64,000 nt of DNA from Paenibacillus radicis (ex Gao et al. 2016) (lineage in GTDB: Bacteria > Bacillota > Bacilli > Paenibacillales > Paenibacillaceae), in NCBI RefSeq assembly GCF_014641555.1, contig NZ_BMHY01000005.1, positions 188,011 through 252,010 on the forward strand. The letters run 5' to 3'. The translations under genes and the position numbers were made by a program. Positions within the stretch are counted from its first letter, which is position 1. Every line of letters begins with the position of its first letter. A model generated the notes under the pieces. That model saw only the letters and a program-made list of their open reading frames with translations, made no database searches and had not been told where the DNA came from. Positions 36,834-45,305 of this stretch are shown piece after piece.

Positions 36834-38744
36834 CTATAAAGCAGCCGCCACAATTCGGCGGTAATACCCTACGGTAAGAGCGGCAAACAGGAAGTATACA
36901 AGCGTATAGAAGGCTATGGCGACAGCAGCCGGGAAAGTAATGTCCGACAGCGTCAGCGCAGAGGCAGTCTTGATGGCAAAGATCGAATGAACAATGCCGA
37001 TCGCCAGCGGAATCGCGAACACGAACAGCTGTTTACGGAGAATGCCGCCCATGATTTCACGCTCGCCAAATCCAAGTTGTCGCAGAATTGTATAGCTCTT
37101 CTTCTCCTGCTCCGCTTCTGTCATCTGTTTGAAGTAGAGAATACTGCCGGTTGCGATTAAGAAAATAAGGCCGAGAAAGCCCGCTGTGAAAATAATCAGT
37201 CCAAACTTCTGGAGCGAATCTCTGGAATACGAATAGTAGTCAGGCATAGACGCCTCGGCTTTTACATGCTTGGCATACAATTCGGATGCCGCTGCGTAAT
37301 CGCTCTTAGCCATAATGTGATACGCATCAATATCGACAATCGCTTGCTCCCCGTGCAAGGCTAGCTGCTCGCGAATCGATTGCAGCGTCGCTGCTGACAC
37401 GACTAGCTGACGGCCGCTCAAGCTGTAGTTCATCGCGTAACGATCTAAGGTTTTCGCAACTTGAATATCGAGCTGTAGCTTGCTACCTTCCGACGAGATC
37501 GTTAGCGGAAAAGCAGCCGTATCCGTCTCTTGCTCCAATGCATTCCGCTGTCCTTTGTACCATACTGCGGTGCCTGGCTGCGGCACGTCGATATCATTCT
37601 TCTGCAGCTTTTCGGCAGGAAGCAGCAGGACGCTTCGGCTTTTCCCATTCGTTTCATTGCCGAAGGTGCCTTTGAGACCGACCGCTTCAATGTTTACTTG
37701 GTTAAAGCCAATCCCCGCTTTTTCCAGTTCAGTACGGAAGGCGGCGGCCTCTTGCCTGTTATTCTCGAGGATAAAGTCGTACGGCAGCATAGCCCGGGCT
37801 TCCGTCTCTGAGGAATAGTACAGCGAATAGGCAATGGCCACCATCGTCAGCGTCACGGCAGACAGGATGGTGATGAGGGTGAGCGAATTCGCATTCGCCT
37901 TCAGCCGGTGCATAATCGGAGCCAGCGACAAGCTGTTGGTCAACCCGAGCTGGCCGTTCTTGCCCCGTCTATACCGGTAGAACAACCAGCCGATCGTGAC
38001 GCGGAACAGCAGATAAGTGCCAAAAATGGTGCTGACGAGTATGATCAAAATTTGCATAGGCAGCTGAGCCCCGGACAGCTTGCCGGCGACCGTGTAGCCA
38101 GTCGCGATTAACGCGATGCCGATAAGCCCGATTACGGCAGACAGAATCTGATTAGGCTGTTTGGGATGATCGCTCTGCCGTTCAGCCTTGAACAGATCAA
38201 GCAGCGTTGTCCGGTATACCTTTGACAGCATTTGAATAATGGTAAGCCCGATTAATGCAGCGAATACATAGGCGGTTTGAACGGCTGCCTCGGACGAAAA
38301 GGTAAGTGTAATAACGCCTTGGATGCCGATCAGCTTCATCAGAATAAGCAGGAATAGCCGCGACATAAGCGCACCGGCACCAATTCCTATTAATAGTGCT
38401 CCTAATCCGAGTAGCATATTCTCGATAATGAGCAGCAGCGACACTTTATTCTGCGTCAGGCCGATAAGCTGATACAAACCGATCTCTCTGCTGCGGCGCT
38501 TTAGGAAGATGCTGTTCGCATACAGCATGAAGATAGCGGCGATGCCCAGCAGCAGAAATCCGGAAGCCTTGAACAGTGAGGCAAATTGGACATCGCCGAA
38601 GGTTGCTGTCAGGATGGCTGCATCATTCTGCAAGGCGGCGAACACGAAGTACAAGGTTGCGCTCATCATCAGAGCGAAGAAGTACAGATAGTATTGCTTC
38701 ATGTTTTTGCGCATGCTCCGGATGGCTAACTCAAACAACGTCAA
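36834..38744 (-). CDS. Bce-type ABC transporter permease with large extracellular domain
   Basis: About 636 residues starting LTLFELAIRSMRKNMKQYYL at TTG 38744; GGGGGTG lies 8 bases upstream, and the start is inside the ATPase gene (14-base overlap). Typical BceB features: one N-terminal span, three spans to about residue 180, two further pairs of spans, and an extracellular domain of roughly 200 residues (about 330-520) between spans seven and eight, then a C-terminal trio. FtsX-like loop RQLGFGEREIMGGILRKQL is near the end. BceB permeases shield or free lipid-II-cycle targets from peptide antibiotics and pass the signal to the kinase. Confidence 0.92.
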   Translation of the reverse strand: MTLFELAIRSMRKNMKQYYLYFFALMMSATLYFVFAALQNDAAILTATFGDVQFASLFKASGFLLLGIAAIFMLYANSIFLKRRSREIGLYQLIGLTQNKVSLLLIIENMLLGLGALLIGIGAGALMSRLFLLILMKLIGIQGVITLTFSSEAAVQTAYVFAALIGLTIIQMLSKVYRTTLLDLFKAERQSDHPKQPNQILSAVIGLIGIALIATGYTVAGKLSGAQLPMQILIILVSTIFGTYLLFRVTIGWLFYRYRRGKNGQLGLTNSLSLAPIMHRLKANANSLTLITILSAVTLTMVAIAYSLYYSSETEARAMLPYDFILENNRQEAAAFRTELEKAGIGFNQVNIEAVGLKGTFGNETNGKSRSVLLLPAEKLQKNDIDVPQPGTAVWYKGQRNALEQETDTAAFPLTISSEGSKLQLDIQVAKTLDRYAMNYSLSGRQLVVSAATLQSIREQLALHGEQAIVDIDAYHIMAKSDYAAASELYAKHVKAEASMPDYYSYSRDSLQKFGLIIFTAGFLGLIFLIATGSILYFKQMTEAEQEKKSYTILRQLGFGEREIMGGILRKQLFVFAIPLAIGIVHSIFAIKTASALTLSDITFPAAVAIAFYTLVYFLFAALTVGYYRRIVAAAL

Positions 38745-39516
38745 CGCTGTCACCCCCGAGCACTGCCTGTACATTCATAATGTCCTTGAAGAAAGCCTGG
38801 CGCGTTTTGCTGCCGCGGTACAGCTCGGAATACAGCATGCCATCCTTCAAAAATACGACACGGCTGCAATAGCTGGAGGCGACCGGATCATGCGTAACCA
38901 TCATGATCGTAACGCGCTGCCGCTGATTCATTTCCTCCATCATGCCCAGCAGCGAGGAGGCTGCTTTCGAGTCCAGAGCGCCTGTCGGCTCGTCCGCAAA
39001 AATAATAGCAGGCTTATGGATCAATGCCCGCGCTGCGGATGTCCGCTGCCGCTGGCCGCCGGAAATTTCATGCGGATACTTATGGGCAATTTCCAAGATG
39101 CCAAGCTGTGAAGCAATCTGTTGAAAATCGGTTTCCACGGTTACCCGGCCCGACTTGCCGAGCGAGACAGGTAGCATGACGTTCTCTTTGACCGTCAATG
39201 TGTCCAGCAGATTGTAATCCTGAAAGATGAAGCCAAGGCGGTTCCGCCGGAACACGGCAAGTTGGGCGTTCTTCATGGCAGAGATATCCGAATTCTCGAC
39301 GATGATTTTTCCTTCTGTTGCTTTATCGATCGTTGCCAGTACGTTGATCAAGGTCGACTTTCCTGATCCGGAGGGACCCATGATGCCGACAAATTCGCCT
39401 TCCATCACGCGCAGGTCGATACCCTTCAGCACCTGCTGGACATTGCCTCTATAGCCGTATGATTTACGGACTTGCTGTGCATGCAGCACCGTTTTTTGCA
39501 TATCGTTTGTATTCAT
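38731..39516 (-). CDS. Bce-type ABC transporter ATP-binding protein
   Basis: A 261-residue ATPase with Walker A GPSGSGKST at 47-55, signature ISGGQRQRTSAARAL, Walker B AIIFADEPTGALD and H-loop MVTHDP. The phrase FRRNRLGFIFQDYNLLDTLT is typical of BceA. The ATG follows GGAGG at 9 bases. The gene is preceded by a 122-base gap that carries the Bce-type regulator element, so the transporter genes have a promoter of their own besides any readthrough from the kinase gene. It works with the overlapping permease gene. Confidence 0.95.
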   Translation of the reverse strand: MNTNDMQKTVLHAQQVRKSYGYRGNVQQVLKGIDLRVMEGEFVGIMGPSGSGKSTLINVLATIDKATEGKIIVENSDISAMKNAQLAVFRRNRLGFIFQDYNLLDTLTVKENVMLPVSLGKSGRVTVETDFQQIASQLGILEIAHKYPHEISGGQRQRTSAARALIHKPAIIFADEPTGALDSKAASSLLGMMEEMNQRQRVTIMMVTHDPVASSYCSRVVFLKDGMLYSELYRGSKTRQAFFKDIMNVQAVLGGDSVDVV

Positions 39517-39570
39517 CTATTTAGCCTCCCGCTCTAATCTATCCTCAGTTTAAAGAATTCGATCATGCCC

Positions 39571-39620
39571 GTCGCTCGCAATAGATGACAAGCGGGAGAT
39601 CTAAGGTGACATTATTGTCA
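39571..39620 (-). promoter_or_regulatory. Predicted BceR-type operator and promoter of the ABC transporter genes
   Basis: Read on the minus strand: main site TGACAATAATGTCA (39607-39620), an inverted repeat with a 4-base centre; then a linker and a second half-site TTGTCATC (39584-39591). A -10-like TAAACT follows at 39547-39552. The 50 bases match 37 of 50 with the element upstream of the SLH serine hydrolase gene. Main site, linker and secondary site is the layout reported for BceR-controlled promoters in Bacillus subtilis (established knowledge). Confidence 0.75.
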
Positions 39621-39638
39621 TAGACGCAATGATTTGAT

Positions 39639-40661
39639 TTAGACCTGAACTTCCTCGAACCGGTTTGGCGCGGTGAACATCATATCCATCTCCGTTCCTT
39701 CATGCAGCTTGGACCTCACGGCCAGATGTATGCCGATTTTTCGGCCTATCGTCTGGGCCAGATAAAGCCCGAGTCCAGTCGCTGCATTTTGCAGCCTGCC
39801 GTTGTCGCCGGTAAAGCCTTTATCGAAAATGCGCGGCAGGTCATGGTCGGCAATGCCCGGCCCTTCGTCTTTCATCGTAATCCGGACGTAACCGTCAGGC
39901 GAGACGGACGTCGTCAATAGAATGACCGCGCCCTCGGGGCTGTACTTGATCGCATTGGTCAGCAATTGCCGGATGACGAAACGGCACCACTTGCGGTCTG
40001 TTGACACATAAGTCTCGTCTCCGTCAAACTCGACGGCTATATTTTTCTCCATGCACCAGGCGGCCATCTCGCGCACCTCCAGCGAGACAAGCTGCTGAAT
40101 GCCCGCTTTCTCCAGCACAAAATCCGCCTCCAGCGACGGCAATCGCGAAATATAGAGCTGCTGGTCGATCAGCAGATGAATCCGCAGCCATTCCGATTCG
40201 ATTTTGCGAATAACCGGGTTGCTTCTATTGGCATCAATCGTTAATTTCATCGCAGTAAGCGGTGCCTTTACCTCATGCACCCAGGCGGCTACGTTCTCTT
40301 GCTCCACCGTTTGCGCAGCACGGCTCTCCGACAGCTTTTGCCGGTGCAGCTCCCCTGCAGCCAGCAGCAGCTGATGAGCAGCCGCTTCATGATGGAAGCG
40401 GGTGGGTGGCAGGGCATCTATCCAATCCTCTGCAATGTCCTCGGCCAGATTGGCAAGTGAACGTGAATAGTTCGTCTCGATGCGATAACGCCAGCCAAGG
40501 AAGACGATCATGGACAGCAAGAGCAGCGCGTTCAAATAAAGCACCGATTCTGCCCGGACGGCGATGCCGTTGTCGAGCCAGATCAGCAGGTTGACGAATA
40601 GCAAGGAAAGCAGAAAGTATAGAATCCAGCTGATTCGGTCGGCTAGATAACGGAGCAGCAA
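39639..40661 (-). CDS. Bce-type intramembrane-sensing histidine kinase
   Basis: A 340-residue kinase starting at TTG 40661 after GGGGGAAAA. Two N-terminal spans (ISWILYFLLSLLFVNLLIWL and VLYLNALLLLSMIVFLGW) are joined by a very short loop of about 10 residues, so there is no extracellular sensor domain; such kinases are informed by the partner transporter. The H-box is VAAWVHEVKAPLTAMK with H129, the N-box QLLTNAIKYSP, and the ATP lid DEGPGI and GLGLYLAQTI. It phosphorylates the upstream-encoded response regulator. Confidence 0.95.
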   Translation of the reverse strand: MLLRYLADRISWILYFLLSLLFVNLLIWLDNGIAVRAESVLYLNALLLLSMIVFLGWRYRIETNYSRSLANLAEDIAEDWIDALPPTRFHHEAAAHQLLLAAGELHRQKLSESRAAQTVEQENVAAWVHEVKAPLTAMKLTIDANRSNPVIRKIESEWLRIHLLIDQQLYISRLPSLEADFVLEKAGIQQLVSLEVREMAAWCMEKNIAVEFDGDETYVSTDRKWCRFVIRQLLTNAIKYSPEGAVILLTTSVSPDGYVRITMKDEGPGIADHDLPRIFDKGFTGDNGRLQNAATGLGLYLAQTIGRKIGIHLAVRSKLHEGTEMDMMFTAPNRFEEVQV

Positions 40662-40674
40662 GTTATTTTCCCCC

Positions 40675-41358
40675 TTATAGCGTAGCAGCCATGTAGCCGA
40701 GCCCTTTTTTCGTGACGATCGCTTCCTCCAAATGGATTGCTGTCAGCTTCTGGCGCAGCCGGGTAATGTTCGCTGTCAGCGTATTGTCATTGACGAAGCG
40801 CTCATCATCCCACAGCTTGCTAATTAAATCATGGCGTGAGATGACGGTATCCTTCGCTTTAACGAGCACAACGAGTATGTAAAATTCATTTTTCGTCAGC
40901 ATGACCTCTTGTCCGTCCTTGCGGATCAGACCGCGGTTCATATCGAGGATGGCGCCATTCCATTCGACGAGCTCAGCCGCTTCGTCTCCGTATGCATAAG
41001 CTCTGCGCAGGATCGCTTGAATCCGCGCCATCAGCACGTCCATATGGAACGGCTTCTGAATGTAGTCATCAGCTCCCATGTTCATCGCCATCACCATATC
41101 CATCGGATGATCGCGTGATGACAGGAACAGAATCGGCACCTTCGAGAAGGCGCGAATTTCGCGGCACCAGTGAAAGCCGTCGTACATCGGAAGCTGGATA
41201 TCGATAATGACCAGTTGGGGCTGTGCGGCTATGAATGCAGTCATCACATCATCAAACCTGTCCGGTCCGGAGACATGAAAGGACCACTGTTCCAATCGCT
41301 CCTTCAAGGAGCGGAATATGGCGGGGTCGTCCTCGATAATAAAAATGTTCATATCCAT
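40675..41358 (-). CDS. Bce-type response regulator, OmpR/PhoB family
   Basis: About 227 residues. Receiver: acidic pair in FIIEDDPAI, phosphoacceptor D53 in LVIIDIQLPMYDG, and YIQKPFHMD with the conserved lysine. The C-terminal winged helix shows LTKNEFYILVVLVK, then VNDNTLTANITRLRQKL and the wing TKKGLGYMA. I choose ATG 41358 with GAGGAGGG 10 bases upstream; a TTG at 41367 is too close to it. It has its own promoter. The predicted targets are the 50-bp elements before the ABC transporter genes and the SLH serine hydrolase gene. Confidence 0.95.
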   Translation of the reverse strand: MDMNIFIIEDDPAIFRSLKERLEQWSFHVSGPDRFDDVMTAFIAAQPQLVIIDIQLPMYDGFHWCREIRAFSKVPILFLSSRDHPMDMVMAMNMGADDYIQKPFHMDVLMARIQAILRRAYAYGDEAAELVEWNGAILDMNRGLIRKDGQEVMLTKNEFYILVVLVKAKDTVISRHDLISKLWDDERFVNDNTLTANITRLRQKLTAIHLEEAIVTKKGLGYMAATL

Positions 41359-41400
41359 TAACGTCAAGCCCTCCTCTCGGCTGCCATTTCATCTACTTTC

Positions 41401-41428
41401 ATTATAAGATTGAAGATGTTATTTTCAA
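41401..41428 (-). promoter_or_regulatory. Sigma-A-type promoter of the Bce regulator-kinase genes
   Basis: On the minus strand TTGAAA (41423-41428), a 16-base spacer and a perfect TATAAT (41401-41406), about 43 bases before the ATG. There is no copy of the 50-bp element here, which suggests that the regulator pair is expressed constitutively while its targets are induced. Confidence 0.65.
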
Positions 41429-41430
41429 AA

Positions 41431-41460
41431 TAAAAGAAGGAAGCCGCAACCGCAGCTTCC
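41431..41460 (-). terminator. Intrinsic terminator after the SLH serine hydrolase gene
   Basis: GGAAGC and GC pair with GC and GCTTCC around a short loop with one mismatch; read on the minus strand it is followed by TTCTTTTATTTT. It separates the hydrolase gene from the Bce module and abuts the promoter of the regulator gene. Confidence 0.65.
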
Positions 41461-41477
41461 CCCTCTTCTCATTCATC

Positions 41478-43550
41478 CTATTCAGCGGGCAGCAGCATCG
41501 TGAATAAGAATGCGGCCAGCTCCTGCTTGTTCAAGTCCCGCTGCGAGCCAAAATCGACCATACCGTTCGATTGGGTTACTTCCGGTCCATGCAGCTTCCA
41601 GCTAACAGCGGAGCTAACAGCCTCCACTGCCCAATCCGAAGTTCCAGGCACCAATATAGCAGTGGTAACCGGCAACCGGATCTCATTGCCCGCCAGCAAA
41701 CGGAAGGCGACAAGGGCGGCTTCCTCACGGCGAATTGGACGTTCCGGCTCGAATAAGCCGTCTCCCATACCCAATAGCAAACCGGACTCGTGAGCGGCTT
41801 GAATGTCTCCGCGATACTCCGAATTGTCAATGTCTGTGAACGAGGACGGGTTCGCAGACGGCTGGATGCCCCATAGTGCGTTGAAGGTTTGGACGAAGGC
41901 TCCGCGCGTGACGGATTTCTGCGGCTCAAACGGTTTGGCCGGATCATCCTTCAAGATGGCTAATGATTTCAGCGCGAAAATGTAGGAGGCATACGGATGG
42001 TCAACTGCGATATCCGGGTAGCTGCCTTGAACCTCCTGCAATTTGACCGCATAGCTGAATAGATTTAAGTACTTAAGGTCGGTGATGCGGCCGTTGGCAT
42101 CCTTCTTGAAAGCCAGCGGCTTGCCAGCCTCGTCTACAAACAACAGATCGCCGACTTGCTTCAGCTGATTGCGGCTGCTCACATCGCTGACCGTCAGAGT
42201 GCCGTCGCCTGTTGCTTCAACTTTGGTTAGAAACTTCACCCGCAAATCGGAGTACAGGCCTTCAAACTTTGCGAGCTCCGCCTTCGACTGCGGCTTAAAG
42301 CCTGCTTGTTCATAAGGCTTCTTGCCGTTGTCATAATAATGATCCATGAATGCGGTGAACAGATCATTCCGCAAATCGGAATTGGCATTGTAGGTGAGGA
42401 AGACGCCGGTTTTCCGGTCAGGCAGCATCCACAAGAGTGAACTGAAGCCGATAATATCGCCGCCCTTGGAGATAACCTTTTCACTGTGCGTTTGGGACGG
42501 TTCAATCGGCGATTCAAAGCCATAGGTCATGTCCGGAAATTCCGGATGGATGGACACATGATAGGTGGACATGGCTTTCACGGATTCCGGCGAAAGGATC
42601 GCCTTGCCGTCAGCTGAACGCCCGCCGTTCAGAAAAGCTTTCATAAACAGCGCCATATCGGAGGCTGTGGAGATCATACTTCCCTCTGGCCATTCGCGTG
42701 GCGACAGGTTATAGGACGGTATAGCATTATTCCCTGGGTCATAAGAGATTGCCATCCGTTCAGCCAGCTCGGCATTCAGCGTGAAGCTGCTGGAGGTCAT
42801 GCCAAGCGGCTTCGTAATATGCTCCTCAATGTAGCTTCCGAAGGATTCTCCGCTTGCTTGCTGAACGATATAGCCAAGCAGTCTCGTTGCAAAGTTATCG
42901 TACATATAGGAGGAGCCAGGCTCGCGGATGACCGACGGGAATGCATCGAAAATGCTGTCCTTCAACGAGACAGGCTTAACGGAAGGATCGAACACATAGC
43001 TGGCATCGGAAGGCTGCGTCGATTCAAAGCCTGTTGTATGGGTGAGCAGCTGCTCGACGGTGACGGGCTTGCCGAATGGGTTCTTTATTTTATAGCCGTC
43101 CAGATATTTTTCCACATTGTCCTGAAGCGAAATTTTTCCTTGTTCAACGAGCTGCATTGCGGCAGCTACCGTGAATACCTTAGAGACGGAGGCCACCCGG
43201 AAGATCGTCTGGCTGTCGTCTACCTGAGCTTTGGACGTTTGATCGACTACGCCGTAGCCTTTGGAGACGAGCACTTTGCCGTCACGTACGACGGAAATCG
43301 CAGCGGCTCCTGCTTTTTGCTTGACCGCATCCTGTGCGAAGAAAGCATCAAGGAAAGCTTCAAGCTCCTTGGCATCTTGCGGTCCATTCGTTAGAGCAGC
43401 TTTAACGGCGGCGGCTGCAGGCTGGTTCCCGGAAGCGAGTGCATAGGAGGAAGGCAGAATCTGTGCGTACGCTTCCCCTGCAATGCTTAGTGCCAGAACG
43501 GCAGCTAGAATGCGATATCTGTGGCGGGTTCCTTTTTTATTTTCGTTCAT
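41478..43550 (-). CDS. Secreted beta-lactamase-fold serine hydrolase with C-terminal SLH-like repeats
   Basis: A 690-residue exported protein. The N-terminal signal region is ILAAVLALSIAGEAYA. Residues 65-400 are a class C beta-lactamase/penicillin-binding-like domain: catalytic SVSK at 121-124 (S121, K124), YDN at 217-219, and a likely third motif near HSEKVISKGGD. This family includes D-alanyl-D-alanine carboxypeptidases, esterases and peptide-resistance factors. Residues about 540-690 contain SLH-like repeats, the best being DIQAAHESGLLLGMGDGLFE followed by PERPIRREEAALVAFRL; the others are degenerate. The enzyme is thus likely tethered to the wall. It lies just upstream of the Bce module on the same strand and carries the same regulatory element, which suggests a role in cell-envelope defence (inference). 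The ATG follows GGAGAGG. Confidence 0.88.
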   Translation of the reverse strand: MNENKKGTRHRYRILAAVLALSIAGEAYAQILPSSYALASGNQPAAAAVKAALTNGPQDAKELEAFLDAFFAQDAVKQKAGAAAISVVRDGKVLVSKGYGVVDQTSKAQVDDSQTIFRVASVSKVFTVAAAMQLVEQGKISLQDNVEKYLDGYKIKNPFGKPVTVEQLLTHTTGFESTQPSDASYVFDPSVKPVSLKDSIFDAFPSVIREPGSSYMYDNFATRLLGYIVQQASGESFGSYIEEHITKPLGMTSSSFTLNAELAERMAISYDPGNNAIPSYNLSPREWPEGSMISTASDMALFMKAFLNGGRSADGKAILSPESVKAMSTYHVSIHPEFPDMTYGFESPIEPSQTHSEKVISKGGDIIGFSSLLWMLPDRKTGVFLTYNANSDLRNDLFTAFMDHYYDNGKKPYEQAGFKPQSKAELAKFEGLYSDLRVKFLTKVEATGDGTLTVSDVSSRNQLKQVGDLLFVDEAGKPLAFKKDANGRITDLKYLNLFSYAVKLQEVQGSYPDIAVDHPYASYIFALKSLAILKDDPAKPFEPQKSVTRGAFVQTFNALWGIQPSANPSSFTDIDNSEYRGDIQAAHESGLLLGMGDGLFEPERPIRREEAALVAFRLLAGNEIRLPVTTAILVPGTSDWAVEAVSSAVSWKLHGPEVTQSNGMVDFGSQRDLNKQELAAFLFTMLLPAE

Positions 43551-43610
43551 TATAAATCCTCTCCTTTATGTCGGTTGTATAGGTTAATTGTAGGCGACAG
43601 CCGAGAGAGG

Positions 43611-43660
43611 GTCGCTTGATTGTGATGACAATCCGGCGATGCAAGGTTACATTCTTGTCA
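43611..43660 (-). promoter_or_regulatory. Predicted BceR-type operator and promoter of the SLH serine hydrolase gene
   Basis: Read on the minus strand: main site TGACAAGAATGTAA (43647-43660), linker beginning CCTT, half-site TTGTCATC (43624-43631), and a -10-like TACAAT at 43587-43592, 37 bases before the ATG. Every element is at the same relative position as in the copy before the Bce ATPase gene. Confidence 0.75.
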
Positions 43661-43687
43661 CATTGTGTGAACAATTTTTTGATTGTA

Positions 43688-43735
43688 TTGTATATGGGAT
43701 TCTAATCTATTATGATAAGAATAGAACGATCGTTC
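43688..43735 (+). promoter_or_regulatory. Promoter and autoregulatory operator of the TetR-family gene
   Basis: TTGTAT (43688-43693), a 17-base spacer and TATGAT (43711-43716). The perfect 12-base palindrome GAACGATCGTTC (43724-43735) covers the expected transcription start, where a bound repressor would block initiation. The same core recurs before the dehydrogenase gene. Confidence 0.75.
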
Positions 43736-43748
43736 AAAAGGATGGCAA

Positions 43749-44339
43749 ATGATGAAACGACATTATGACAGTGACCAGACGAGGAAAATAATCGCGGAGA
43801 AAGCAGCGCAACTTTTTTCGCAAAAAGGCTTTGCAGGCACGTCAATTTCCGATATATCGAAGGAATCAGGCTTTAGCAAAGGCCATGTGTATTACCATTT
43901 CGAGAATAAAGAAAAGCTGTTTATGACGATTGCTCAAGATACAATGCGGGTATGGGGCGATAAATGGGATGCAATCTCGCCGAACTATGAGACCGCGACG
44001 GCAAAGCTGTATGCGGTAGCTGCTTTTGTGCTCGACAACTATAAAACGCCGCTGCTCAAGGTTTTGCAGGAATTAATGACGAATCCGGCAGCCGATCCGC
44101 AAACGCTTAAGCAGCTGTACGATCTCGTAGAAACGCCAATGAGAGCTTACGAGGCTGTGTTCCAATATGGAATAGACAACGGTGAGTTTGTCATTGAAGA
44201 TTTGCAGACGACAACGTTCCTGTTCGGAAATTGGCTGGGCGCGTTATGCCAGCACATCTTCACAATGGATTATGACACCCTGCATCGTATGTTCCAGCAA
44301 AGCGTAACCATCTTCCTAGGCGGAATTCTTAAAAAATAA
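43749..44339 (+). CDS. TetR/AcrR-family transcriptional repressor
   Basis: A 196-residue regulator. The N-terminal HTH reads AAQLFSQKGFAGTSISDISK, then ESGFSKGHVYYHFENKEKL, the canonical TetR recognition helix with YYHF. The C-terminal 140 residues form the ligand-binding and dimerisation domain, with no hint of the ligand. AAAGGA precedes the ATG pair at 43749/43752. Palindromic operators lie over its own start site and between it and the short-chain dehydrogenase gene, so it very likely represses both and is released by a substrate of the dehydrogenase or a related compound (inference). Confidence 0.92.
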   Translation: MMKRHYDSDQTRKIIAEKAAQLFSQKGFAGTSISDISKESGFSKGHVYYHFENKEKLFMTIAQDTMRVWGDKWDAISPNYETATAKLYAVAAFVLDNYKTPLLKVLQELMTNPAADPQTLKQLYDLVETPMRAYEAVFQYGIDNGEFVIEDLQTTTFLFGNWLGALCQHIFTMDYDTLHRMFQQSVTIFLGGILKK

Positions 44340-44357
44340 GAGTTCCATTTACCAAAA

Positions 44358-44384
44358 TTAGAACGATCGTACTAATTGTTCTAA
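44358..44384. promoter_or_regulatory. Second TetR-type operator, before the dehydrogenase gene
   Basis: The core GAACGATCGT (44361-44370) is identical to ten bases of the upstream operator. It is embedded in a wider dyad, with TTAGAAC at 44358-44364 and GTTCTAA at 44378-44384. Confidence 0.65.
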
Positions 44385-44417
44385 TGACATCTAACGACGA
44401 ATAAGGATGTGAGCAGA

Positions 44418-45245
44418 TTGAATGATGAGTATCAAGTTGCAATAGTAACAGGCGGTGCATCGGGTATCGGTCAAGCCATTGCCAGTCAGCTGGCGGGCCG
44501 GCAAGTTTTTGTGGTGATTGCAGACATCGATGAGCCGGGCGGCAAGCAGACGATTGATGCTATTGAAAAGACTGGCGGGAGAGCGAAGTTCGTCAGACTG
44601 GATGTAACGGATGCGGATCAGGTAGAAGCGGTAGTCAACAGCGTGTATGAGAAGCACGGGAGATTGGATTATCTGTTTAATAATGCAGGGATCGCGATGT
44701 ACGGCGAGCTGTATGATATGTCGCGGGAGCATTGGGAGAGAATTGTTAATCTCAATCTATGGGGCGTTATTCATGGCATTCAGGCGGCATATCCCCTAAT
44801 GAAAAAGCAAGGCTTTGGCCATATTGCCAATACAGCTTCCGTTGCAGGGCTTGGCCCGTCGCCAACGGCTGCTGCATACGCTACCACCAAGCATGCCATT
44901 GTAGGGTTGACTACCTCTCTCCACTATGAGGCGGAAACATTCGGAGTCAAGGTGAGCGCCTTGTGTCCAACCTTTGTGAATACGCCAATCTTCTCAAACG
45001 GTGAGGGAATCAACATGGACAAAGCGAAAATAGGCGAGCAAATGAAGACGAGAAAAATGATGAGCCCCGAGCAGTTTGCCCGTATTGCCTTAAAGGGGAT
45101 AGAGCGCAATCAATTAATGGTATGTCCGCTGCCTCTCCGGCGAACGATGGATATTTTCTTTATTCTGTTTCCGGGCATTCACCGGAAATTTATCCGGTTT
45201 TTCCGCAATGAGGCCCGCAAGGCCAATCTCAGTACGATTCAGTAA
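44418..45245 (+). CDS. Short-chain dehydrogenase/reductase (SDR)
   Basis: About 275 residues. The nucleotide-binding motif is TGGASGIGQAIA at 11-22, the NNAG motif is in LFNNAGIAMYG, and the catalytic Y154-x-x-x-K158 is YATTK, with the serine in NTASVAGLG. Aspartates in VVIADIDEPGG after strand 2 suggest NAD(H) preference. I choose TTG 44418 because AAGGA sits 10 bases upstream; GTG 44409 is too close to it. The C-terminal hydrophobic, basic segment (RRTMDIFFILFPGIHRKFIR) may touch the membrane. It is controlled by the adjacent TetR-type repressor. Substrate unknown. Confidence 0.9.
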   Translation: MNDEYQVAIVTGGASGIGQAIASQLAGRQVFVVIADIDEPGGKQTIDAIEKTGGRAKFVRLDVTDADQVEAVVNSVYEKHGRLDYLFNNAGIAMYGELYDMSREHWERIVNLNLWGVIHGIQAAYPLMKKQGFGHIANTASVAGLGPSPTAAAYATTKHAIVGLTTSLHYEAETFGVKVSALCPTFVNTPIFSNGEGINMDKAKIGEQMKTRKMMSPEQFARIALKGIERNQLMVCPLPLRRTMDIFFILFPGIHRKFIRFFRNEARKANLSTIQ

Positions 45246-45254
45246 TTTTATTCG

Positions 45255-45290
45255 GAGCTGCTTATTGAGCAGCTCTTTTTTATTTTTTTT
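45255..45290 (+). terminator. Intrinsic terminator after the SDR gene
   Basis: GAGCTGCT pairs with AGCAGCTC over a 5-base loop, followed by a long T-rich run (TTTTTTATTTTTTTT). Confidence 0.9.
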
Positions 45291-45305
45291 ACTGTATGTG
45301 GCCTT

